64,000 bases of DNA from Scolanthus callimorphus (taxonomy: Eukaryota; Cnidaria; Anthozoa; Actiniaria; Edwardsiidae): positions 3,144,251-3,208,250 of the forward strand of contig CM066924.1 of assembly GCA_033964015.1 (NCBI GenBank). The letters run 5' to 3'. The stretch's first letter is position 1; every line of letters starts with the position of its first letter. The notes beneath the pieces are model-generated. The model saw nothing but the letters and a program-made list of their open reading frames with translations. It was not told the DNA's origin and did no database searches. This document shows, one piece after another, positions 52,853 through 64,000 of this stretch. The position numbers and the translations under genes are program-made.

Positions 52853-53675
52853 ATGTTGGAAATATGCAGAAAACAGCTTGTATTTTGCTGTGAAACCCAT
52901 TCCGATATTATAACATTAACCAAGAATGTTTTTGTTGTAAAACTCATGAAAGGATTTGGTTCTCCAACCCATACATTTTTTTCCATTATGGTTTTTAGGA
53001 CTTTTTTTCCTGTGATCTTCTTCAACAGCTTCTTCGCTAGTATATTCGTCACTTTTCAAACTCGTCCTCTATTTTGGACGCTACTTGGACTGAAGCACTT
53101 TTGCCGCTTCTAGAAACAAGACTCTTGATTTGATCAATTGAATACACCGAGTGGGCATATCCTCCACTTCAGAATGTGTGCATTCTGATTGGTTAAAAGG
53201 CGTGTTTGTAGACCTGCCTCTATCCAGGAGATCGCATGCTATTGAATGAGATTATATGGAGACATTCAAAAGCGTTACAAAGCGACTGATGCGATCGGAA
53301 TGTATCCCAGAATTCATTGTTTTGAGACCAGCAGTCATCTCGGTCGCGTACACTTTCAAAATGGCGCACAAAACATTATATGCCGAAACATACGATCGCA
53401 TCGAATCGCATGAATCTCATGGATCGCGCCGTGCACTATTTCATGCGATCGGCGAGACTGATGAGACCGAAGAGATTATATGGAAACCAGCCTTTAAGAA
53501 AAAGTTTGCATGGAAAGTGTAAAATGTAGAAAATGTATATTCCAGTCTGGCACAATATGCAAATAAGACGAACTTCACGTGAAGGGCACGTGCTGCACGA
53601 CCTCGTTCGAGCTGGGAAACGGGTCGCTTTTTTGCTCTGACGACTAATACTCATATCCTTAACATTTTTATATAC
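52853..53675. other. Unassigned sequence
   Basis: No recognised gene. Short frames at 52784-53113 and 53256-53522 show no known motif. Confidence 0.5.
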
Positions 53676-53710
53676 TCAGAAGCTCATAAGTAGTACTTAT
53701 GAGCTTCTGA
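53676..53710. repeat. Perfect 35-bp palindrome
   Basis: 17-bp arm TCAGAAGCTCATAAGTA, central G, then the exact reverse complement ending TGAGCTTCTGA. Same geometry (17+1+17) as 4737-4771 but unrelated sequence. Confidence 0.9.
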
Positions 53711-53800
53711 TATACTGTAAAGTATCTTAAAGTACTGAAGTGTTTATATGAGAGGGTTTTTGTGTGCGTATGTGCAAGCGTGCACAAGCGTCAGTAGTTT

Positions 53801-54628
53801 AAAGTGCCACTAGCACCTAATTTGTCACTTACCCGAAATTCCACCAAATTCGGCACACAAGTGATAGACATCATGATCTTTAGCACTACGTCATTTGTTT
53901 TGCCAGAGGTTGAAAGGAAAATAGCGTATTTTCACGCCAAAGTTCGTAGTTAATGAACTTTCTTCGAGCTGATATGACACGGTGATCCCAGTAAATGGAG
54001 CCCGAACTGCAGATCTTAATAGCGTTATTCCCTCTTTTTAAGTCAGCTCTCCAAAAAATAAGTCGTACCGTAATATATCTTATTTCTCCGGGTCTAGTCG
54101 TCGCATTTTGTACCAGTTTTAGTATTATTTTAATATACTTCTTATATGCAATTCAAAAACCTATCGGTTAATTTTGCTCGATTTCTGTTGGATTGAAGTT
54201 CACGACATTTGCAAAGGCAAATCCGAACGCCTGCTCAATTGAAGTTTTTTAAGACGCCCGAAATTTTTCAAAAGCTTGTTGGTTGTGCTTGTCTAGTTCA
54301 CGGTCTGTTGGTTTGACTTGACTGTTTCTTTCATGCAAATTTGGATCCTTCAACGAGCGGGCAGTTTCCGCATGCTGTGTTGAAGGATCCAAGTTCGGGC
54401 TCCCTGTGCTGGGATCATGTGTCGGCACGCGCTGCGTCCCTTGGGAATTGACTCTATGAATATCAGTCCGAAGAAAGTTCATTAACTGCGAACTTTGGCG
54501 TCAAAATACGCTATTTTCCTTTCAACCTCTGGCAAAACAAGTAGTGCTAAATATCGCGATGTCTAGAAAGTGTGTGCCGAATTTGGTGGTATTTCAGGCA
54601 AGTGGAAATTAGGTGCTAGTGGCACTTT
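53801..54628. mobile_element. MITE-like element with ~230-bp inverted ends
   Basis: Left AAAGTGCCACTAGCACCTAA and right inverse TTAGGTGCTAGTGGCACTTT, continuing for over 200 bp (GAAAGGAAAATAGCGTATTT is matched near 54505). No clear target duplication and no coding content. Confidence 0.85.
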
Positions 54629-54859
54629 CAAACATACGCTCAAAATTACTAAAACACTCAAAAATGCACTCACGTGTTTATTTCACGCGAAGAATCAGTG
54701 AAGCGTTCATAGCTATAGTACAGGAAAATGGTCATGATTTATGGTCAATGGAATTAATTATCGTAAATAATTTTTTAAACAATAGTTAACGTTTACCAAA
54801 AGCCGTGATACTTAAGACGGTGATTAAGCAAGGGACACGGTCAATCATCACACATACAG

Positions 54860-55405
54860 AGCCACGCCCTTTGATGGATACTTCCAGAGATAGTAGTGCT
54901 TTGTCCAATTATACGTAAAATTACCACAGAGAAACTGTATGAGACTAGATGATTTTGAAATTTGGCACATAGAATATCTTAAGCAATGCAAGAAACATGA
55001 GAGGTGGAGCCACGCCCCAAAAATGGATGCTTGCAGCTTTGTAAATCAATGGAATTTAAATATCTGAAATATGTATTTTTAGAAACAACACTGAACGTCT
55101 CTCATATCAAGAAACCATTGTCGTCTTTCTAGAGATAGAGCGGGCTTCCTGTGGTATCTTGTCTACCTGTTGTTGCCAGGCTCTTGACCGTGAAAAACAC
55201 AGCGGAAAATGCACATAACATATTTTCTCGAGTGTAAGTTCTGGTTGAGTTTGAAGTATTCTACGGCAATGAAAAATAGTGAAAACTTACTGGGATTCCA
55301 AATATGGTATGCAGATACTATTTTGAAATTTGGTACATAGGATGTATTCACCACTGCAAGTGCCTTGCAAGGTGGAGCCACGCCCCAAAATGGATACTTC
55401 TAGCT
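54860..55405. repeat. Dispersed GGAGCCACGCCCCAAAA-GGATAC repeat
   Basis: Three imperfect copies of AGCCACGCCC..-ATGGATACTTC at about 54861, 55008 and 55375, spaced 150-370 bp. Probably remnants of one degraded tandem or transposon family; 54629-54860 holds nothing recognised. Confidence 0.5.
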
Positions 55406-55436
55406 TTTCAACCTCAAGATCTTTTATTAATTAACT

Positions 55437-56103
55437 GTTTCAAATGGCTAGAGAGAGTGATGAAAGGGATCAAACGTTTTCAAGGAACTAAGGCCCCGAA
55501 TCGCCTACCAATCACCGGTGAGCTAATGCTGGTTATTCATAGTCATTTGGACTTTTCGATCCCCGACCACGTCATGTTTTGAGCTGGTTGCTGCCTGGCC
55601 TTCTTCGGCTTCTTGCGATCGGCCGAATTCACGGTCGATAGTTTACACGTCTATTCGCCATTAATTCATCTCAGCGTCTCAGATATTACATTGGATCCCT
55701 CGGACTCGCCACACTGCATTAGGATCAACATCAAGGCATTAAAACCGACCCTTTCCGCAAGGGGACCTTTGTGTTTATAGGTAGGGCAAAGCCCCCTCTC
55801 TGCGCGGTGGAGGCGCTTTTTGCTTACTTGAATCTACGAGGCGGAGCCCCGGGTCCGCTATTCCTGCTGCAATCGGGACAACCGCTGTCGCGCAAAACGT
55901 TGACGGAATGGCTCAGGCAGATTTTCGTGACGGCCAACGTTTCTGGAAACTACGCTAACCCTAGTTTTCGCATTGCTACCGTTGACGCTCGTAACGGTCT
56001 CCCGGACCACCTTATCCAAGCCCTCGGCCGCGGGTCGAGTAGCGCGTATAAGGGCTACATCGCACTCCAGTTGATGTTCTCGCCGCCGCGGCTTCGCATT
56101 TAG
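55437..56103 (+). pseudogene. Tyrosine recombinase gene, decayed
   Basis: The first piece (to 55582) reads LERVMKGIKRFQGTKAPNRL and ELMLVIHSHLDFSIPDHVMF. The middle (55583-55770) is spread over other frames and includes FFGFLRSAEFTV, with the first catalytic Arg. The last piece (55771-56103) reads GRAKPPLCAVEALFAYLNLR, PLFLLQSGQPLSRKTLTEWL and GLPDHLIQALGRGSSSAYKG. The family is a cnidarian-type tyrosine recombinase of Crypton/DIRS kind. The expected His-x-x-Arg box reads NPSFRI, so the His is lost; the Tyr in SAYKGYI remains. Frameshifts and stops make it inactive. No reverse transcriptase is nearby. Confidence 0.8.
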
Positions 56104-56860
56104 TGTGAATTAAAGCTCGGATTCATGGTGTTTAGTAGTTGTGTCTTCGGTACTTGCTAGGTTTGAAGTCGGTGGCACCATGGCTCTCGTCACAGTCCCT
56201 TTTCAAGTACCGTTTGGCGGGGAGCTGTGGCCCGTTGCCATGGTTCCTCCGATAGCGCACGGTCCGCGACCGCTGCGCACCGTACCCAGCTCCAAACTTA
56301 TCAGACGATGAGTTTTACTGTCATCTCAACTACTGTACCGGTAAGAACAAAATGGGTGGCCTATTTTTAATCGAAAGGCGAAAACACTTAACTTTTAGAA
56401 CCATAAGATTTGGTGCCATTTTGTTTATAACGTTTTTTTATTTACAGAACCGAGAAAGGTACCCCTTTTTACTGGTTTGCCACCTCCCTGTCAAGAAGAG
56501 TAAGAACTGGTCTTTGACTGATTTTAAATATATAATATAGCTACGATATAACGCGCGATCTGATTGGTCCAAATGCTCTATTACACTGATAAGTAATGGT
56601 TCTCTCTCCCGCTATATCATAAAAGCTACGGCTCGTGATTTTACAACGTTCTCTGCCAAAAAGAACCTAGCTGGTCCACGATGAACTGGGTTGTTTTTAA
56701 TGTTCGTTTGAATTTCTAATGAGTTCACTTGCCACCGAAATTTAATTTGTCAAGAATGGAGAGTATAAAGCAAATCTTACCCAAATCGAAGCATAGGCGT
56801 CAGCATAGGAAAGGTACTTTCCAAAGTCTTAACAGAAGTTCTGCTCAAAGCAGGGGCTTT
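56104..56860. other. Unassigned sequence
   Basis: No recognised feature. Short open frames only. Confidence 0.5.
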
Positions 56861-56865
56861 AGTGT

Positions 56866-56912
56866 TGGCGTGGCATGAATAAGGACTATTATGCAAGGTG
56901 GTGTACTACAAG
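56866..56912 (+). repeat. Diverged monomer of the 49-bp satellite
   Basis: GCGTGGCATGAATAAGGACT ... GGTGTACTACAAGG follows the satellite consensus (GTGTGGCATAAATAACGGGC ... GGTATACTACAAGG) with about ten differences. It lies 1.24 kb before the main array, on the other side of the MITE at 57089-58136. Confidence 0.65.
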
Positions 56913-57088
56913 GTAGGCTGCTTGCAGTCCCCTCTATGAACTTCCATAAAAAAAAAACGTAAAACCCCAGAGGATCGCCCTGCGCCTTCGGCTTTCGATC
57001 GCGCCTTCGGTATCGGTACTTCAAGCCATCGGCGCTCGTTTCTTCCACGCGCTTGTTTTCACGACGTTCGTCAAATAAGGGACTGCAC
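56913..57088. mobile_element. Short foldback-like fragment
   Basis: Starts GGCTGCTTGCAGTCCC and ends GGGACTGCACACGC, a short inverted pair whose GCTTGCAG core resembles the ends of the foldback element at 29687-29952. The middle is GC-rich with GCGCCTTCGG units. Possible MULE-type remnant. Confidence 0.4.
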
Positions 57089-58136
57089 ACGCTGGCACCA
57101 ACCACCCCCCAAAATGCGTCATCCAAACCTTGACTCTACACAACTTTCCATCCCAAGTGGCTATTTTGATCAAATTTGGTACATAGGATGAAATCACAAG
57201 GACAAATATTTTCCGTTTTTTTTGACGTCATAATGATGTTTTGTGACGTCACCAGAGATTGCGCAATCGTTTGATCATTTTTACGAATTGGAATATGCAC
57301 TATTTCTGCAATGGCGATGACACACCTCAGCAAGAGATGTTGAAAACCGAAAACCGTTTGTTGATAGCATAAAAACAGCTGAGTTCTAGTTTTTCAAAGA
57401 TTGACCCCCTCCCCTCCCCTAAATATTTTGTTACAGTAACAAATGTATGGTAAAACAAACTTACTGGTAATTTTTTTTCGAGTATTTCGTCAATTGAACT
57501 GATTTCTGTTGTTAAGTGCCAAGCAAAATGGTATCTAAAATCGTATGATTTTAAAATTTTGAATTTCGTCCTTAGAGCGAAGATATAAAGCGTTGTTAGA
57601 TTGTGACGTCATAATCTATGACGTCATGAGTTTACATTTTTGGATTTTAAACACGGAAAATAGATGATCGAGAATGGAAATGATTGCAATTATTTTGTAG
57701 TCAATTAGTATAACTTATATACTAAGATATTTGACTGTGGAATGACGTTACCCTACAAAAATTAATTATTTTGTAATTTTTTCAATTGTTAAGGTAGATC
57801 CAACCTTATACGAATCATTAAAAAATCATAACTCAGCTAATATAAACCCAAAACACAAACGGTTTTCGATTTTCAGCCTCTCTTGTTATAATCTATCATT
57901 GCCGCTACAAAAAGCAAGCAGATTCGACATAATAAAAATAGTCCAATAATTACGTCATCCCCAGTGACGTCACAAACACCATGGTGACCATTCAATAGGT
58001 GAAAAATGTGTGTCTTCATAATGTTATCCAATGTACGAAGTTTGGTAAAATAGACACAAAGGGTAGAAAGTTATGCCGAGAATTGTTTTTTGCCCACGTT
58101 TTGATGACTCATTTAGGGGGTGGTTGGTCCCAGCGT
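57089..58136. mobile_element. 1.05-kb MITE-like element next to the satellite
   Basis: Left ACGCTGGCACCAACCACCCC and right GGGGTGGTTGGTCCCAGCGT are inverted ends. Weaker inverted similarity continues inward (AATTTGGTACATAGGATG near 57173 against CATCCAATGTACGAAG-type sequence near 58025). Several TGACGTCA-like sites. No coding content. Confidence 0.7.
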
Positions 58137-58150
58137 GGCAAGCTGTCAAA

Positions 58151-61100
58151 CTACAAGGGTGTGGCATAAATAACGGGCTACAGCCTATCAAGGGGTATAC
58201 TACAAGGGTGTGGCATAAATAACGGGCTACAGCCTATCAAGGGGTATATTACAAGGGTGTGGCATAAATAACGGGCTACAGCCTATCAGGGGTATACTAC
58301 AAGGGTGTGGCATAAATAACGGGCTACAGCCTATCAAGGGGTATATTACAAGGGTGTGGCATAAATAACGGGCTACAGCCTATCAAGGGTATATTACAAG
58401 GTGTGGCATAAATAACGGGCTACAGCCTATCAAGGGGTTACAAGGGTGTGGCATAAATAACGGGCTACAGCCTATCAAGGGGTATATTACAAGGGTGTGG
58501 CATATATAACGGGCTACAGCCTATCAAGGGGTATATTACAAGGGTGTGGCATAAATAACGGGCTACAGCCTATCAAGGTGTATATTACAAGGGTGTGGCA
58601 TAAATAACGGGCTACAGCCTATCAAGGGGTATATTACAAGGGTGTGGCATAAATAAGGGGCTACAGCCTATAAAGGGGTATATTACAAGGGTGTGGCATA
58701 AATAACGGGCTACAGCCTATCAAGGGGTATATTACAAGGGTGTGGCATAAATAACGGGCTACAGCCTATCAAGGGGTATATTACAAGGGTGTAGCGTAAA
58801 TAACGGGCTACAGCCTATCAAGGGGTATATTACAAGGGTGTGGCATAAATAAGGGGCTACAGCCTATCAAGGGGTATATTACAAGGGTGTGGCATAAATA
58901 ACGGGCTACAGCCTATCAAGGGGTATATTACAAGGGTGTGGCATAAATAACGGGCTACAGCCTATCAAGGTGTATATTACAAGGGTGTGGCATAAATAAC
59001 GGGCTACAGCCTATCAAGGGGTATACTACAAGGGTGTGGCATAAATAACGGGCTACAGCCTATCAAGGGGTATATTACAAGGGTGTAGCATAAATAACGG
59101 GCTACAGCCTATCAAGGGGTATACTACAAGGGTGTGGCATAAATAACGGGCTACAGCCTATCAAGGGGTATATTACAAGGGTGTGGCATAAATAACGGGC
59201 TACAGTATATCAAGGGGTATATTACAAGGGTGTGGCATAAATAACGGGCTACAGTTTATAAAGGGGTATATTACAAGGGTGTGGCATAAATAACGGGCTA
59301 CAGCCTATCAGGGGTATACTACAAGGGTGTGGCATAAATAACGGGCTTCAGCCTATCAGGGGTATACTACAAAGGTGTGGCATAAATAACGGGCTTCAGC
59401 CTATCAAGGGGTATATTACAAGGGTGTGGCATAAATAACGGGCTACAGCCTATCAAGGGGCATATTACAAGGGTGTGGCATAAATAACGGGCTACAGCCT
59501 ATCAAGGGGTATATTACAAGGATGTGCCATAAATAACGGGCTACAGCCTATCAAGGGGTATATTACAAGGGTGTGGCATAAATAACGGGCTACAGCCTAT
59601 CAAGGTGTATATTACAAGGGTGTGGCATAAATAACGGGCTACAGCCTATCAAGGTGTATACTACAAGGGTGTGGCATAAATAACGGGCTACAGCCTATTA
59701 TCAAGGGTATATTACAAGGGTGTGGCATAAATAACGGGCTACAGCCTATTATCAAGGGTATATTACAAGGGTGTGGCATAAATAAGGGGCTACAGCCTAT
59801 AAAGGGGTATATTACAAGGGTGTGGCATAAATAAGGGGCTACAGCCTATAAAGGGGTATATTACAAGGGTGTGGCATAAATAACGGGCTACAGCCTATCA
59901 AGGGTATATTACAAGGTGTGGCATAAACAACGGGCTACAGCCTATCAAGGGTATATTACAAGGGTGTGGCATAAACAACGGGCTACAGCCTATCAAGGGG
60001 TATATTACAAGGGTGTGGCATAAACAACGGGCTACAGCCTATCAAGGGGTATATTACAAGGGTGTGGCATAAACAACGGGCTACAGCCTATCAAGGGGTA
60101 TATTACAAGGGTGTGGCATAAACAACGGGCTACAGCCTATCAAGGGTATATTACAAGGGTGTGGCATAAATGACGGGCTACAGCCTATCAAGGGGTATAT
60201 TACAAGGGTGTGGCATAAATAAGGGGCTACAGCCTATCAAGGGGTATATTACAAGGGTGTGGCATAAATAAGGGGCTACAGCCTATCAAGGGGTATATTA
60301 CAAGGGTGTGGCATAAACAACGGGCTACAGCCTATCAAGGGGTATATTACAAGGGTGTGGCATAAACAACGGGCTACAGCCTATCAAGGGGTATATTACA
60401 AGGGTGTGGCATAAACAACGGGCTACAGCCTATCAAGGGGTATATTACAAGGGTGTGGCATAAACAACGGGCTACAGCCTATCAAGGGGTATATTACAAG
60501 GGTGTGGCATAAACAAAGGGCTACAGCCTATCAAGGGGTATATTACAAGGGTGTGGCATAAACAAAGGGCTACAGCCTATCAAGGGGTATATTACAAGGG
60601 TGTGGCATAAACAACGGGCTACAGCCTATCAAGGGGTATATTACAAGGGTGTGGCATAAACAACGGGCTACAGCCTATCAAGGGGTATATTACAAGGGTG
60701 TGGCATAAACAACGGGCTACAGCCTATCAAGGGGTATATTACAAGGGTGTGGCATAAACAACGGGCTACAGCCTATCAAGGGGTATATTACAAGGGTGTG
60801 GCATAAACAACGGGCTACAGCCTATCAAGGGGTATATTACAAGGGTGTGGCATAAACAACGGGCTACAGCCTATCAAGGGGTATATTACAAGGGTGTGGC
60901 ATAAATAACGGGCTACAGCCTATCAAGGGGTATATTACAAGGGTGTGGCATAAACAACGGGCTACAGCCTATCAAGGGTATATTACAAGGGTGTGGCATA
61001 AATATCGGGCTACAGCCTATCAAGGGGTATATTACAAGGGTGTGGCATAAATAACGGGCTACAGCCTATCAAGGTGTATATTACAAGGGTGTGGCATAAA

Positions 61101-64000
61101 TAACGGGCTACAGCCTATCAAGGGGTATATTACAAGGGTGTGGCATAAATAACGGGCTACAGCCTATCAGGGGTATATTACAAGGGTGTGGCATAAATAA
61201 CGGGCTACAGCCTATCAAGGGTATATTACAAGGGTGTGGCATAAATAACGGGCTACAGCCTATCAAGGGGTATATTACAAGGGTGTGGCATAAATAACGG
61301 GCTACAGCCTATCAAGGGGTATATTACAAGGGTGTGGCATAAATAACGGGCTACAGCCTATCAAGGGGTATATTACAAGGGTGTGGCATAAATAACGGGC
61401 TACAGCCTATCAAGGGTATATTACAAGGGTGTGGCATAAATAACGGGCTACAGCCTATCAAGGGGTATATTACAAGGGTGTGGCATAAACAACGGGCTAC
61501 AGCCTATCAAGGTGCATATTACAAGGGTGTGGCATAAATAACGGGCTACAGCCTATCAAGGGTATATTACAAGGGTGTGGCATAAATAACGGGCTACAGC
61601 CTATCAAGGGGTATATTACAAGGGTGTGGCATAAACAACGGGCTACAGCCTATCAAGGGGTATATTACAAGGGTGTGGCATAAACAACGGGCTACAGCCT
61701 ATCAAGGGGTATATTACAAGGGTGTGGCATAAACATCGGGCTACAGCCTATCAAGGGGTATATTACAAGGGTGTGGCATAAACAACGGGCTACAGCCTAT
61801 CAAGGGTATATTACAAGGGTGTGGCATAAACAACGGGCTACAGCCTATCAAGGGGTATATTACAAGGGTGTGGCATAAACAACGGGCTACAGCCTATCAA
61901 GGGGTATATTACCAGGGTGTGGCATAAATAACGGGCTACAGCCTATCAAGGTGTATATTACAAGGGTGTGGCATAAATAACGGGCTACAGCCTATCAAGG
62001 GGTATATTACAAGGGTGTGGCATAAATAACGGGCTACAGCCTATCAAGGGGTATATTACAAGGGTGTGGCATAAATAACGGGCTACAGCCTATCAAGGGG
62101 TATATTACAAGGGTGTGGCATAAATAACGGGCTACAGCCTATCAAGGGGTATATTACAAGGGTGTGGCATAAATAACGGGCTACAGCCTATCAAGGGGTA
62201 TATTACAAGGGTGTGGCATAAATAACGGGCTACAGCCTATCAAGGTGTATATTACAAGGGTGTGGCATAAATAACGGGCTACAGCCTATCAAGGTGTATA
62301 TTACAAGGGTGTGGCATAAATAACGGGCTACAGCCTATCAAGGGGTATATTACAAGGGTGTGGCATAAATAATGGGCTACAGCCTATCAAGGGGTATATT
62401 ACAAGGGTGTGGCATAAATAACGGGCTACAGCCTATCAAGGGGTATATTACAAGGGTGTGGCATAAATAACGGGCTACAGCCTATCAAGGTGTATATTAC
62501 AAGGTGTGGCATAAATAACGGGCTACAGCCTATCAAGGGGTATATTACAAGGGTGTGGCATAAATAACGGGCTACAGCCTATCAAGGGGTATATTACAAG
62601 GGTGTGGCATAAATAACGGGCTACAGCCTATCAAGGGGTATATTACAAGGGTGTGGCATAAATAACGGGCTACAGCCTATCAAGGTGTATATTACAAGGG
62701 TGTGGCATAAATAACGGGCTACAGCCTATCAAGGTGTATATTACAAGGGTGTGGCATAAATAACGGGCTACAGCCTATCAAGGGGTATATTACAAGGGTG
62801 TGGCATAAATAACGGGCTACAGCCTATCAAGGTGTATATTACAAGGGTGTGGCATAAATAACGGGCTACAGCCTATCAAGGGGTATATTACAAGGGTGTG
62901 GCATAAATAACGGGCTACAGCCTATCAAGGGGTATATTACAAGGGTGTGGCATAAATAACGGGCTACAGCCTATCAAGGGGTATATTACAAGGGTGTGGC
63001 ATAAATAACGGGCTACAGCCTATCAAGGGGTATATTACAAGGGTGTGGCATAAATAACGGGCTACAGCCTATCAAGGGGTATATTACAAGGGTGTGGCAT
63101 AAATAACGGGCTACAGCCTATCAAGGTGTATATTACAAGGGTGTGGCATAAATAACGGGCTACAGCCTATCAAGGTGTATATTACAAGGGTGTGGCATAA
63201 ATAACGGGCTACAGCCTATCAAGGGGTATATTACAAGGGTGTGGCATAAATAACGGGCTACAGCCTATCAAGGTGTATATTACAAGGGTGTGGCATAAAT
63301 AACGGGCTACAGCCTATCAAGGGGTATATTACAAGGGTGTGGCATAAATAACGGGCTACAGCCTATCAAGGGGTATATTACAAGGGTGTGGCATAAATAA
63401 CGGGTTACAGCCTATCAAGGGGTATATTACAAGGGTGTGGCATAAATAACGGGCTACAGCCTATAAAGGGGTATATTACAAGGGTGTGGCATAAATAACG
63501 GGCTACAGCCTATCAAGGGGTATATTACAAGGGTGTGGCATAAATAACGGGCTACAGCCTATCAAGGGGTATATTACAAGGGTGTGGCATAAATAACGGG
63601 CTACAGCCTATCAAGGGGTATATTACAAGGGTGTGGCATAAATAACGGGCTACAGCCTATCAAGGGGTATATTACAAGGGTGTGGCATAAATAACGGGCT
63701 ACAGCCTATCAAGGGGTATATTACAAGGGTGTGGCATAAAGAACGGGCTACAGCCTATCAAGGGGTATATTACAAGGGTGTGGCATAAACAACGGGCTAC
63801 AGCCTATCAAGGTGCATATTACAAGGTGTGGCATAAATAACGGGCTACAGCCTATCAAGGGGTATACTACAAGGGTGTGGCATAAATAACGGGCTACAGC
63901 CTATGAAGGGGCATATTACAAGGGTGTGGCATAAATAACGGGCTACAGCCTATCAAGATGTATACTACCAGGGTGTGGCATAAATAACGGGCTACAGCCT
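58151..64000. repeat. 49-bp satellite array, open at the window end
   Basis: About 120 tandem monomers of CAAGGGTGTGGCATAAATAA plus CGGGCTACAGCCTATCAAGG plus GGTATATTA. Variants: AAATAACG versus AAACAACG (the latter in blocks at about 59925-60890 and 61480-61910), AAGGGGTAT versus AAGGTGTAT, and scattered 1-bp deletions. The monomer contains the short palindromic core GGGCTACAGCC. The array continues past 64000. Confidence 0.98.

Noticed and set aside
53256..53522. Possible small host gene
   Set aside because: 88-codon frame without recognisable motif, splice context or conservation evidence.
58151..64000. Regularly repeated 49-bp units resembling a CRISPR array
   Set aside because: Units abut with no unique spacers and the context is a eukaryotic satellite.

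Overview
The window looks like intergenic DNA of an animal nuclear genome built almost entirely from mobile elements and satellites. I see no ordinary host gene, rRNA, CRISPR array or bacterial operon, and I did not recognise a tRNA. The element mix (Maverick/Polinton with chromodomain integrase, Ngaro-type DIRS retroelement, Ty3/gypsy, CR1/L2-like LINEs, many MITEs, terminal minisatellites) fits a marine invertebrate, most likely an anthozoan cnidarian such as a coral or sea anemone. That assignment is inference.

Layout. 1-5.7 kb: an inverted repeat, a heptamer minisatellite, a 2.4-kb TAA-flanked element and a LINE 3' fragment. 5.84-50.24 kb: a Ty3/gypsy element cut in two by a 35,030-bp Maverick/Polinton (6003-41032) with matching inverted termini and a 6-bp target duplication GACGTG. 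The downstream gypsy half (41.03-50.24 kb) carries three further insertions. 51.16-52.08 kb: a 127-bp tandem repeat. 52.3-58.1 kb: MITEs and a broken tyrosine-recombinase gene. 58.15-64 kb: a 49-bp satellite running off the window end.

Inside the Polinton, left to right on +: terminal inverted repeat, minisatellites, promoter repeats, protein-primed type B DNA polymerase in three pieces (8.2-19.3 kb), integrase (19.6-21.3 kb), a structural-type gene in two pieces (21.36 and 33.17 kb), a small basic protein, major capsid protein, cysteine protease, FtsK/HerA-type ATPase and two small conserved proteins ending at 37.8 kb. Convergent on the minus strand (37.9-40.65 kb) lie a DFDG-motif nuclease-like gene, a membrane-anchor peptide and two unrecognised genes. 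Together these would replicate, integrate and package a virus-like DNA element (Polinton/adintovirus type). Here it is dead: polymerase, integrase, protease and the 21.36-kb gene are interrupted or frameshifted, and the protease site and polymerase ExoI motif carry substitutions.

Later insertions into the Polinton: a TTAA MITE at 9.3 kb; an Ngaro-like retroelement at 11.5-17.2 kb that itself holds a 690-bp MITE; a LINE 3' fragment with TGACG target duplication at 20.2 kb; and a frameshifted LINE present as two nearly identical tandem copies (21.63-28.87 kb) next to a 4.4-kb inverted-terminus element that holds a foldback MITE. The nesting therefore reaches four levels. The parts most worth follow-up are the minus-strand gene module, the cis-regulatory module shared by the two Polinton gene clusters, the recent LINE tandem duplication, and the satellite's link to the adjacent MITE.
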